Shown here piece by piece: positions 1 to 9,456 of a stretch of 61,174 nucleotides of DNA. A model generated the notes under the pieces. That model did no database searches. It saw nothing but the letters and a program-made list of their open reading frames with translations, and had not been told where the DNA came from. This DNA comes from an uncultured Candidatus Actinomarina sp. GTDB lineage: Bacteria > Actinomycetota > Acidimicrobiia > Actinomarinales > Actinomarinaceae. The stretch lies in the NCBI GenBank assembly GCA_902595195.1, contig CACJPC010000002.1, forward strand, positions 106,270-167,443. The letters are read 5' to 3'. The position numbers and the translations under genes are program-made. Each line of letters opens with the position of its first letter. The first letter of the stretch is position 1.

Positions 1-1
1 T

Positions 2-1564
2 TATCCTTGTGCTCCTGATGGTGTAGGAGAAAAATGGGTTGTAAGAAATTATGGAACGTCAATTACAGCGGATAGATACCTTAATAAAATTGACGCTCAA
101 GATAGAGCTATTGAACTTCAATGCTTTGATTTTCACGTTGAAGAAATTAAAAATAAAGATTTTATAAAACAATTCCCTCTCGGTTTAAATCTTGATGAGT
201 TAGAAACTGAGGAAGAAAAAATTATGGAAATTGCAAAAGAATTAGCCCAATATGATTCTGAAGGTAATTTAATAATTTATAGAGAATTAGAAGAAGGAGA
301 AGAAATTCCAGAAGATCAAGTCATAATTTTTGATCCTGAACTGATTGAAAATCAACTAAATCTAACTCAAATTGATATAGAGTCAGAAATTCAATATATT
401 TTTAAACCTTGCCAAGATAAAGCTGAATACAACAGATCTATAAAACTATTAGATACATCAGGAATGATATCTTTGGAAGAAGCAACAAGGAGATCGATAA
501 ATACTGTATTTGCACAGCTTGCATCTGAGCTTGGTGGAGAAAAATTAGCTTCTACTGCAAAAAGAATAGGAATTAATTCATCATTAGATCCTGTTATTTC
601 TTTAACTTTAGGTGCTGGAGCTGCAACACCAATTGAGATGGCTTCTGCATATTCATCATTCGCCACAAATGGTGTTTTAGCACCTACATACTTAATTGAA
701 AAAATTGAGGATGATAAAGGCAATGTTCTTTATCGGCATATTGTATCTCCAAGGACTAGTATCCCTGACCCAGGTGCTGCAGCTGCAGTGCGAAAAACTC
801 TTGAGGTAGCAGCTCAGTATGGAACTGGTACAAGAGCTGTCCTTGATGATAGAGAGATTGCTGGAAAAACAGGAACCCATCAAGGCTTTAGAGAAGCATG
901 GTTTATCGGATTTATACCCCAATATACTTCATCTGTTTGGATTGGTTTTGCCGAAGAACAGTTGCCTCTCACAGATGTAGAAATAAAAGGAGAAGTCATA
1001 AGAAATGTTTCTGGAGGAAGAGTACCTGCTCCTATGTGGAAAGAATTTATGACTGAAGTAGTTAAAGACTTACCTGTTGTTAACTGGCCATTAGATCCAA
1101 GTGATATAGATAAATATTATGAAATACCAACAATAGAAATTCCGCAATTAGTTGGTTTAAATATTCTAGATGCAGAAGAAATTGCCTTTTCATCTTATAT
1201 TTTACCAACAATAAATTTAGTAGAATCTGATGAGGCTCCTGGTCTAGTGTTAACTCAGGATATTGAAAATGGTGAAGAATTACCAGAAGGAACAGAGGTA
1301 ATCCTAGAAGTTTCAGGTAATAAATTTTCAGCTGCTATTCCAAGTATTACACCATGTACTTTGACACCTGAAGAAGGTGAAAGTCTAATAAGAGATTTCA
1401 TGAGAGATAATAATGTTATTCTTTTCCTCAAAGAAGAGTTCGAAGAAAATGAGCTAGATAATTGTAATGGAAAAATCATTGGAACAAATGTTGCTCAAGG
1501 TGCAGTTATGACAACTGGTGATACTTTAGTTTTTGTTATAAGTAAATTTACTGAGGATTCTTAG
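2..1564 (+). CDS. Class A penicillin-binding protein, C-terminal part (transpeptidase plus PASTA-like C-terminus); truncated by window start
   Basis: Frame stays open upstream of the listed ATG to the window edge (YPCAPDGVGEKWVVRNYGTS...). Transpeptidase motifs RRSINTVFAQLA and AGKTGTHQG; PASTA-like repeats follow (PQLVGLNILDAEEIA). Confidence 0.88.
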   Translation, partial: YPCAPDGVGEKWVVRNYGTSITADRYLNKIDAQDRAIELQCFDFHVEEIKNKDFIKQFPLGLNLDELETEEEKIMEIAKELAQYDSEGNLIIYRELEEGEEIPEDQVIIFDPELIENQLNLTQIDIESEIQYIFKPCQDKAEYNRSIKLLDTSGMISLEEATRRSINTVFAQLASELGGEKLASTAKRIGINSSLDPVISLTLGAGAATPIEMASAYSSFATNGVLAPTYLIEKIEDDKGNVLYRHIVSPRTSIPDPGAAAAVRKTLEVAAQYGTGTRAVLDDREIAGKTGTHQGFREAWFIGFIPQYTSSVWIGFAEEQLPLTDVEIKGEVIRNVSGGRVPAPMWKEFMTEVVKDLPVVNWPLDPSDIDKYYEIPTIEIPQLVGLNILDAEEIAFSSYILPTINLVESDEAPGLVLTQDIENGEELPEGTEVILEVSGNKFSAAIPSITPCTLTPEEGESLIRDFMRDNNVILFLKEEFEENELDNCNGKIIGTNVAQGAVMTTGDTLVFVISKFTEDS

Positions 1565-2930
1565 ACAATAGCTTAAAGAAATTTACCAAACCAATAACAC
1601 CAAATCCAGTGCCACCCTCTGGGTTTAAAGCGGAACTACTTCTGGCTCTCGCTGGGCCTGCTATATCTAAGTGAACCCAAGGAATTTCATCAACAAACTC
1701 TTCGAGTATTAATGCAGCGGTAATTGCACCTCCAAATCTTCCACCCGTGTTTTTCATATCAGCAATGCTAGATTTTATTAAAGATTTATAACCTTGAAAT
1801 AAAGGAAGTTCGTGATAAGACTCAACCTGATTTTTATTAGATTTTATGAATTCAGCTGCATACTTTTCTGAATTGGAAATAACTGCACCTATATCAACAC
1901 CCAAAGCAACATACGAAGCTCCAGTCAATGTTGCTACGTCACATATTAAATCTGGCTTTTTTTCAGCAGCAAAAGCTAAAGCGTCTGCCATAATTAATCT
2001 TCCCTCAGCATCAGTGTTTAAAACTTCTACAGTTTTTCCATTTCTCATTTTTAAAACATCACCCGGCCTAATTGCAGTACTGCTTGGCATGTTTTCTACC
2101 AAAGGCGTATAAACTTTTACGCCAACATTTAGCCCTAGTGAAGCAACAAGTTTTATAACAGCCCAAGCAGTTGCAGCACCTGCCATATCTGTTTTCATGG
2201 TTTCCATTCCAGATGGAGATTTTAACGAAAGTCCACCTGAATCAAACAGTACGCCTTTACCAATTAGTGCTATTTGAAAATCAGCACCAGTGTTATATTC
2301 ACCAACAAGAAAGTAGGGGTCTTTTGAGGAACCTTGCGAGACACCAATTACACCACCAAAATTTTCTTTCAACAACCATTTCTTATCAAATATTGTTAAT
2401 TTGATTTTTTCATTATCAATAAGTTGCTTAACTTCATTAATAAAATAATCTGGAGTTTTATCAAGTGCTGGTAAATTAACTAGGTCTCTAACAAAATAGA
2501 TTGAATCTTTTATAAATTTTTGCTCATCGATGTTTATTGACTCATCAAATTGAATATTGATTTCTTTGGAGTCAGTTTCAACGTATTTTTCAAATTTGTA
2601 ACCTGATAAGATTAATCCAAGTGTAAATTCCTGAAGATCTACTTCAGTCTCCAGATTCAAAAGATAACTTATATTGCAATCAAAAGGGATTTTATTTCTT
2701 ACTTTTGAGCCAAGCTCACATAATTCATTCTTATTTAAAGAATCATCTATAGACACTAGAATTGTATCTTTTTCATTTTTTAAATATAGTTTTGGTACAA
2801 GCAACATCTCTTTTTTGCTTGCTTTAAATTTATTTATTTCAAAATAATCTTTGATTTGCTCTTCGTCTTTAAAATTATTTAATAGACTATCATTCACAGA
2901 ATCTACAAATAAAATAGACAGTTCTTTCAT
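1548..2930 (-). CDS. pepA: Leucyl aminopeptidase (M17)
   Basis: M17 signature NTDAEGRLIMADAL; metal/active-site segment GKGVLFDSGGLSLK. Confidence 0.95.
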   Translation of the reverse strand: MKELSILFVDSVNDSLLNNFKDEEQIKDYFEINKFKASKKEMLLVPKLYLKNEKDTILVSIDDSLNKNELCELGSKVRNKIPFDCNISYLLNLETEVDLQEFTLGLILSGYKFEKYVETDSKEINIQFDESINIDEQKFIKDSIYFVRDLVNLPALDKTPDYFINEVKQLIDNEKIKLTIFDKKWLLKENFGGVIGVSQGSSKDPYFLVGEYNTGADFQIALIGKGVLFDSGGLSLKSPSGMETMKTDMAGAATAWAVIKLVASLGLNVGVKVYTPLVENMPSSTAIRPGDVLKMRNGKTVEVLNTDAEGRLIMADALAFAAEKKPDLICDVATLTGASYVALGVDIGAVISNSEKYAAEFIKSNKNQVESYHELPLFQGYKSLIKSSIADMKNTGGRFGGAITAALILEEFVDEIPWVHLDIAGPARARSSSALNPEGGTGFGVIGLVNFFKLLSKNPQ

Positions 2931-3472
2931 TAGCTACTTGGTGTCCAATCTTCTTCAAATTCACGTGCCATCATCCAAAGAAAGTCTGACAACCTGTTCA
3001 AGTAGGTTACAACTTTTGTGTCTTCAATTTGTAAAGTTTTATACCATGTAACACATTTTCTTTCAGCTCTTCTGGAAACCACTCTTGCCCAATCAAATTT
3101 TGCCGATATAACATTTTCACCGGGGACAACAAAATATGTAGGAATGCCATTTTTTTCAGTGAGAAAGTCAATATCTTTCTCGAGAGTTTTAATCATAGAT
3201 TCAGTTACCCTTGTTTTGCCATCTTCTAATTTATTTCTTTTTTCTTTGTCAGTCGCTAGTTCTGCACCAACAATAAATAATTCTCTTTGAATTCGGAGAG
3301 TAGTATCTTTTACTTCAATCGGCAATTTATCTTCACACCTTATTAAGCCAAGCGCAGCAACAAGTTCGTCTACTGATCCATATGCTTCTGGTGCTATATT
3401 ATCTTTTGAGACCTGGTCACCATATAAAAGACTGGTATCACCTTTGTCGCCTTTCTTTGTATAAATTTTCAT
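2930..3472 (-). CDS. Cob(I)alamin adenosyltransferase, PduO type
   Basis: N-terminal KIYTKKGDKGDTSLLYGD...YGSVDELVAALG; C-terminal NRLSDFLWMMAR. Confidence 0.92.
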   Translation of the reverse strand: MKIYTKKGDKGDTSLLYGDQVSKDNIAPEAYGSVDELVAALGLIRCEDKLPIEVKDTTLRIQRELFIVGAELATDKEKRNKLEDGKTRVTESMIKTLEKDIDFLTEKNGIPTYFVVPGENVISAKFDWARVVSRRAERKCVTWYKTLQIEDTKVVTYLNRLSDFLWMMAREFEEDWTPSS

Positions 3473-3487
3473 ACTATTAGATTAGTG

Positions 3488-4150
3488 TTAAATGGAAAGT
3501 ATTAATGTTCCTGATGCACCCATTGATACAATTAATGACAAATAACTCAGTCCTGTACTGGCCATTACACCCGTATACGACTTTTCCTGTAAAGATTTAT
3601 ATGAACCAAAAGATAATAGTGCTGCAGAGAGGTATAAAAATATAATTATATTATTTAGCATATTTGTAGAAATTAAATTAAATAAACTTGACGCACTCTC
3701 GTACAAACCGGAAAATACAAGCATTGAGATTCCAATTGATAAATAGGTTGAAAATAAAGCTATATTTTTCATACCCTCTCTACTAATTGTAGGATCTACC
3801 AAAAACCAATGTCCTATCATCATTAAAGAAAATACAGAAGATACCATCATTATTGGTAACGCAGACATAAATAAGGTTTGGCCTACCAAAGTATATGCTC
3901 CTACTGCAAAACTAATAAAACTTAAAAATAAAAGGTAAAGCTTTTCTGATCTTTTAAATAAATTTAAATACATAGCAAGAAAAAATGCTCCAATGTACGA
4001 AAACTGATTCATATATAGAAAAATATTCATTGCAATAACAGCAGAAAATAAAATACTAAAGCCCTTTTTCGGTTCAGTGCTTTTAATGATATAAGCAAAA
4101 AACGGCACACAAAGTGCTAGAAAGATATAGGTAAACTCACTCAATTGCAT
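3488..4150 (-). CDS. Polytopic membrane protein, unknown function (about 8 TM)
   Basis: 220-aa ORF with about eight hydrophobic segments and a MIGHWFLVDP motif; no family recognised with confidence. Confidence 0.65.
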   Translation of the reverse strand: MQLSEFTYIFLALCVPFFAYIIKSTEPKKGFSILFSAVIAMNIFLYMNQFSYIGAFFLAMYLNLFKRSEKLYLLFLSFISFAVGAYTLVGQTLFMSALPIMMVSSVFSLMMIGHWFLVDPTISREGMKNIALFSTYLSIGISMLVFSGLYESASSLFNLISTNMLNNIIIFLYLSAALLSFGSYKSLQEKSYTGVMASTGLSYLSLIVSMGASGTLILSI

Positions 4151-4171
4151 ATATTCTTTACAATAATATAT

Positions 4172-4525
4172 ATGTTTATATTGATATTGAAAAAAAATTT
4201 GAAAAAAGCAATCTTGTTAACCGTCGCTTTTATTGGATTAATTTATTTTCTTGAAGACAATAGTTCAATTAACTTTTTTTCACCTGAATTTTTACTAACT
4301 TTTCTAATGTATTTGATATTATTTGCAATATCACTTGATGCACTTGATAAAAATAAATTCTTGGGATTATTGATGTCTTTTTCTTTATTATTTTTACCAC
4401 CAGCTATTTTTCCAGGTTTTGCAGGAAAATTATTTCCGCTGACTTACGGAATTTTTATCATTTATCTTTTTTTTACTTATGGATTGAATATGTATAGAAA
4501 TTGGAAAAATAATGCTGGATTGTGA
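4172..4525 (+). CDS. Small membrane protein, unknown function
   Basis: Hydrophobic ORF with 3-4 TM segments; start chosen at the internal ATG (MFILILKKN). Confidence 0.5.
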   Translation: MFILILKKNLKKAILLTVAFIGLIYFLEDNSSINFFSPEFLLTFLMYLILFAISLDALDKNKFLGLLMSFSLLFLPPAIFPGFAGKLFPLTYGIFIIYLFFTYGLNMYRNWKNNAGL

Positions 4526-4555
4526 AATATATATCAATTTATCTAAAATGATTAC

Positions 4556-7525
4556 ATGAAACAGGGGTTATTAAAAAAATCTGCTTATATTTTTACGTTT
4601 TTAATAGCTTTCGCATTGCTACTGTCACCAAAAGAAGAAGCTAAAGCACTAGAGATTAAATATGACTCAAATATGTTCTGCGTGGATAATGCAGTGGCTC
4701 CGCTTAATAATCTCTTAGATATTCAAACATTTCTCAGTTGTAATGGGTTTAATCCAGGACCAATTGATGGCTTGAGTGGTTCGAGAACTAATAACGCAAT
4801 TATAACTTTTCAAAAATCAGTTGGTTTGACCCCTGATGGTGTTGTTGGTCCAGCGACAAAACAAGCAATGAGAGGATACAGTACAGTGTCTTTTACTTTC
4901 ACTGGTAGTGGTTGGGGTCATGGTGTTGGACTTAGCCAATATGGTGCCAAAGGTTTAACAGAACTTGGTGCAAGTTTTTGTAGCAATAATAGCTCATGTA
5001 CATCTACTGAGGTTGTGGATTATTACTTCAAAGACACTACCGTAAAAAATCTGTCTGAAATTAGCTTATCATCTCCAGATATTGCCACTGATAATAATGC
5101 TTTGTGGGTTGGACTAGCAAGAAATGCTAAGAGTATAAATCTCACTACACTTCCTTCATCTAGTCCACCTATGCTCTCTATTTGCCAAGATGGACTTTCT
5201 GATGTGGCAGGAGTTCAAGTATTCTTAACTACTAGAGGCTTCGAACCCGGTCCTGTTGACGGTGCTTTTGGTGATAAAACATCAAATGCTTTAAAAAGTT
5301 ACCAAGCATCCGTTGGCCTGAGTCAGTCAGGGAGCATTGATACTGAAACATTAAATAAAATCAAGTCCGAGGCAAGTTCTGATGGCTCATGTGAATCTAT
5401 ATTTGGACCGCTAAAAATAAGTGGTGGGGCAACAATTAATGTAATTTCAAATGGAAATGGATGCTACTTTAATGGCCATCCTCTTGTTAATAGAACAACA
5501 GCTAGTTGTAATATTGGTATCAGTTGGTCTGACGGTGGAAGAATTAGAGTTGGACCTCGTGAACACAAACATGGTGTACTTAAATTACGTTCCCAAAATG
5601 TCTCTTCAGGATTTCATGTTGTTTTATCTGTAAATATAGAAAAGTATTTATATGGACTAGCAGAAATGCCATCTCACTGGAATGTGAAAGCATTAGAAGC
5701 TCAGGCACTTGTTGGTAGAAGTTATGCTGTCTATCAATATTTAAAACAAAATATACCAGCTCAATCTACAGATCTGAACGCGGGCTTATCTACATCTAGG
5801 CAAGCATATTGTTGGTGTCATATTGGTTCAACCGCATCAAGTCAATATTATTATGGGTATTTAAAGGAAATAGCTGGTCCTAATTGGGTTCAAGCTGTAA
5901 ATAACACATCAGGAAAAGTCATAACATACTCTGGTGGTTACACTCAAAGCTCTGTAATTCAAGCGTTCTACTCTTCATCTACTGGTGGAAAAACTAATAA
6001 TAATGCAGTTGGATTTGGGTCTGCTACGGCATGGCCATATCTTCAAACAGTTGATGATCCTTGGTCAGTTGACAACAGAGTAGGGAATCCAAAAGCTGCA
6101 TGGTCTTATGACTTCTCATCTTATCAATTAGCCAAAAACATATTGTGTGGAGATATTCCTTGTTTTGATTCAATCACTGATATATATATTTCATCTGTAG
6201 CGGAATCTGGTGCGGCTATTGAAGTAACAATGAAAGGTTTTAGAAATGGTTCTTCAAAAACTGTTACAAAATCAGGAAGAAATATTAAATCTCAATTAGG
6301 ATTTACTTCTCATTATTTTAAAACATCTAGTCAATCAGATGTGTCTAACCTTTCAATTGGACCAGTAACAGTTAACAATTCACCCACTACTTCTACTAAC
6401 GGTACAAGTGTTACAAGTACTACTGGTGATATTGCTCAGTATGCAACTTCTACAGCAGGATTAAATTATTTATCTGGAGCTGGATTGTTAAATAACTGTA
6501 CTGAAACTTCATCAGCTTGTCAGGCTAAAACTATGACCAGAGAAGAAGCAGCTGCTGTGGTCACAGTTATCGGAGGAATTTCATTAGATGCACCAAATGC
6601 ATACAGTGATGATGATCAAAGCATTTTTCAAAAAGCAATTAATGGCATACCTTATTATGGAATACAAGTGTGTATAGGCAGTCCATTCCAATTTCAACCA
6701 ACAGAGACCATATCTAGAGACCAGTTTGCATGTATGCTTGTCAAAGCCATTACAGCAGGATCTACAACAAATTTATCAGGAGCAATAGATAAATACTCTG
6801 ATGAGGGTGCAAGTAAATGGACAAATGAAATTAATGTTTTGGCTGCAAATGATGTTATTCCAGCTTGTAGTTCTCTTCAAGATAAATTTTGTCCAAGTAG
6901 AAAAATCTCTATTGGTGAAGTTGCATACATAGTGAACCAAATGGTTAGTAAATCTTTAATATCAAGCGATACATTTAATTCAAATCCTTTTCAAGAAGGG
7001 TGGTCTGCAAATGGTTCAGAAGTTGAGGATGCTAGTGCAACTGCAGTTTCCAATCCGAATGCAGGTAACGATGCATGCGTTCCTAAAGACAATTCAGGTT
7101 TGGTTATAAATTCAATATTAGACGTACAACAGTTCTTATCGAATAACGGTTTCAATCCTGGTCCAATTGATGGACAAAGTGGGCCAAAAACTAAAAACGC
7201 TGTTATCGAATTCCAAAAAGAGAGTGGCCTTCTAGCAGATGGTATTGTTGGTAACAAAACCAAAGAAGCTATGCGTGCTTATACAGGTTGTAGAAGTACT
7301 AATGTTTGTAATGCGAGAGATAATACCGGAGCCAAATTGGATTCAGTCGCAGATATCCAAACATATCTTTCAAACAACGGATTTAATCCTGGAATAATTG
7401 ACGGAGAAATGGGTTCTTATACAAAAGAAGCCATAAAAGCATTTCAAAGAAAAGTTGGTTTAATACCTGATGGTGTGGTTGGAAATAGAACGAAATCCGC
7501 TATGCGCGCTTATACAGGTTGTTAA
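4556..7525 (+). CDS. Secreted SpoIID/LytB-domain protein with four peptidoglycan-binding repeats and SLH-like region
   Basis: N-terminal signal peptide; GHGVGLSQYGAKG and EKYLYGLAEMPSHWNVKALEAQALVGRSYA (SpoIID); four repeats of the type GFNPGPIDG..G..T..AI..FQ..VGL..DGVVG..T; SLH-like segments. Confidence 0.9.
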   Translation: MKQGLLKKSAYIFTFLIAFALLLSPKEEAKALEIKYDSNMFCVDNAVAPLNNLLDIQTFLSCNGFNPGPIDGLSGSRTNNAIITFQKSVGLTPDGVVGPATKQAMRGYSTVSFTFTGSGWGHGVGLSQYGAKGLTELGASFCSNNSSCTSTEVVDYYFKDTTVKNLSEISLSSPDIATDNNALWVGLARNAKSINLTTLPSSSPPMLSICQDGLSDVAGVQVFLTTRGFEPGPVDGAFGDKTSNALKSYQASVGLSQSGSIDTETLNKIKSEASSDGSCESIFGPLKISGGATINVISNGNGCYFNGHPLVNRTTASCNIGISWSDGGRIRVGPREHKHGVLKLRSQNVSSGFHVVLSVNIEKYLYGLAEMPSHWNVKALEAQALVGRSYAVYQYLKQNIPAQSTDLNAGLSTSRQAYCWCHIGSTASSQYYYGYLKEIAGPNWVQAVNNTSGKVITYSGGYTQSSVIQAFYSSSTGGKTNNNAVGFGSATAWPYLQTVDDPWSVDNRVGNPKAAWSYDFSSYQLAKNILCGDIPCFDSITDIYISSVAESGAAIEVTMKGFRNGSSKTVTKSGRNIKSQLGFTSHYFKTSSQSDVSNLSIGPVTVNNSPTTSTNGTSVTSTTGDIAQYATSTAGLNYLSGAGLLNNCTETSSACQAKTMTREEAAAVVTVIGGISLDAPNAYSDDDQSIFQKAINGIPYYGIQVCIGSPFQFQPTETISRDQFACMLVKAITAGSTTNLSGAIDKYSDEGASKWTNEINVLAANDVIPACSSLQDKFCPSRKISIGEVAYIVNQMVSKSLISSDTFNSNPFQEGWSANGSEVEDASATAVSNPNAGNDACVPKDNSGLVINSILDVQQFLSNNGFNPGPIDGQSGPKTKNAVIEFQKESGLLADGIVGNKTKEAMRAYTGCRSTNVCNARDNTGAKLDSVADIQTYLSNNGFNPGIIDGEMGSYTKEAIKAFQRKVGLIPDGVVGNRTKSAMRAYTGC

Positions 7526-7526
7526 T

Positions 7527-9437
7527 TTACAATAGATCTAAAATCTGCTGAGATATTTTTTTGGCTTTCATATTGAAATTATCTTCTAACTGATCAATTG
7601 GTGCTGAAGCCCCAAAGGAATCTATGCTAAAACTTTTTGTTACTGGTCCTACATAGTCTTGCCAGCCTATCGATCTTCCTAACTCAATAGTGAAAACTTT
7701 ATTATTAATATCTAAAGAGTCAATTAACTCTGGCTTCAATTTATTAAGTATTGGGGTACTAATTATCTGTATTGATTTTCCTTTTAACAACTTACTAACT
7801 TCCATAGCAAGATTAACTTCTGACCCCGAAGCAAAAATTGTTGCATCAGTTCCATGAGCTAATTCATAGTACCCTTTTTTAAAATCTTCATAAGAAGTGT
7901 TGGTCTCTAAATAGTCAATATTTTGCCTCGTTAAAACTAAAGCTTTTGGATTATTTGTTTTTGAAAATATGTATTGATATGAATACACTATTTCTTCACT
8001 GTTAGAAGGTCTTATCACGTCAACACCAGGTATAAGTCTTAGTGACATAAGATGCTCTATTGGTTGGTGTGTCGGTCCATCTTCTCCCAGATAAATAGAA
8101 TCATGCGTAAATATAAAAACAGAGTTTAATTCCATTAATGCAGCAAGCCTTATACTTGGCCTCATATAATCTGAAAATACCAAAAATGTTGATCCAAACC
8201 CAATTAGTGAGCTGTGGAGGGTTATGCCGTTAGTAATTGCAGCCATAGCATGTTCCCTGACTCCATATTCAAGAACTTGTCCAGTTTGATTTTCAGATGA
8301 ATAAACTTCATCCGAAATAATCTGCTTTGTTGATGCTGCTAAGTCTGCTGATCCACCTAGTATAAATTTATTAAACTTACCAATATCTTTTAGAACTTCA
8401 CTACCAGCTACACGTGTTGCTTTCTTTTCACTAATGGCTGTATTTATATTTACTATGTTTTTTTCGTTAAATTGATCCCATAAAAGTTTAAATTCTGAAT
8501 CTTCCAATAATTTTTTTTCAAGTTCTTGTTTCCACTTTTTATATTCTTCATTATCTATTTGTCTTTTCTCATCAAAATATTCATATACTTCTTTGGGATG
8601 TTCAAAAAGATCAGTCGACCAATCTAAGTTTTCTAAAAATTGTTTCATTTCTTCTTCACCAAGTGGTGAACCGTGTACACCACTTGTATTTTCTTTATTT
8701 GGTGAGAATTTACCAATTGTGGACTTGGCAATAATTAAAGAAGGTTGAGATGTATTGGCTTTTGCATTGTTTACTGCCTTGATTATTTCATTCTCATTAT
8801 GACCATCTATAGATTGAACATCCCAGCCAAAAGATTCAAATTTTGTTTTCTGATTAGTTACTGACACCTTGTCTACATTGCCATCAATTGAAATATTGTT
8901 ATCGTCAAATATATAAATTAATTTTCCTAATCCCCATAAAGCAGCGAGTTCTGCTGCCTCCTGAGACAATCCTTCCATTAAGTCTCCATCAGATACAATT
9001 CCATAAGTAAAGTGATTAATAATTTTATCTCCGAATGTATTTGCAAGATATGATTCTGCTAAAGCTAGTCCAACTCCAGTTGCAAAACCTTGTCCTAGTG
9101 GACCTGTTGTTATGTCAATTCCTAATTTTGTGTCTAACTCAGGATGTCCAGGTGTTTTTGAATTCAATTGTCTAAAGTTTTTCATGTCATCTATTGATAT
9201 ATCAAATCCATTAAAGTGCAATAGGCTATATAACAATGCAGAACCATGTCCGGCACTTAAAACAAATCTATCTCTGTTAATCCAGTCTGGGCAATCGTTT
9301 GAGACTTTTAAAAAATTTTTGTATAAAACTGTACCTACATCCGCCATTCCTAAAGGCATGCCCGGATGACCAGAATTTGCTTTTTCTACACTACCTGCAG
9401 AAAGAACTCTTATAGATTTAGTTACATTATCGAACAC
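7527..9437 (-). CDS. tkt: Transketolase
   Basis: ANSGHPGMPLGMADV, TTGPLGQGFATGVGLALAE, EDGPTHQPIEHL. Confidence 0.96.
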   Translation of the reverse strand: MFDNVTKSIRVLSAGSVEKANSGHPGMPLGMADVGTVLYKNFLKVSNDCPDWINRDRFVLSAGHGSALLYSLLHFNGFDISIDDMKNFRQLNSKTPGHPELDTKLGIDITTGPLGQGFATGVGLALAESYLANTFGDKIINHFTYGIVSDGDLMEGLSQEAAELAALWGLGKLIYIFDDNNISIDGNVDKVSVTNQKTKFESFGWDVQSIDGHNENEIIKAVNNAKANTSQPSLIIAKSTIGKFSPNKENTSGVHGSPLGEEEMKQFLENLDWSTDLFEHPKEVYEYFDEKRQIDNEEYKKWKQELEKKLLEDSEFKLLWDQFNEKNIVNINTAISEKKATRVAGSEVLKDIGKFNKFILGGSADLAASTKQIISDEVYSSENQTGQVLEYGVREHAMAAITNGITLHSSLIGFGSTFLVFSDYMRPSIRLAALMELNSVFIFTHDSIYLGEDGPTHQPIEHLMSLRLIPGVDVIRPSNSEEIVYSYQYIFSKTNNPKALVLTRQNIDYLETNTSYEDFKKGYYELAHGTDATIFASGSEVNLAMEVSKLLKGKSIQIISTPILNKLKPELIDSLDINNKVFTIELGRSIGWQDYVGPVTKSFSIDSFGASAPIDQLEDNFNMKAKKISQQILDLL

Positions 9438-9456
9438 AGATTAAGTATAAAAGAAT

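Noticed and set aside
3488-4150. Possible second rhodopsin or heliorhodopsin
   Set aside because: About eight TM segments and no Schiff-base Lys context in the last helices; no RYxDW-like motif.
4521-4541. TGTGA-like CRP half-site upstream of the SpoIID gene
   Set aside because: TGTGAAATATATATCA lacks the second TCACA arm and includes the stop codon of the upstream gene.
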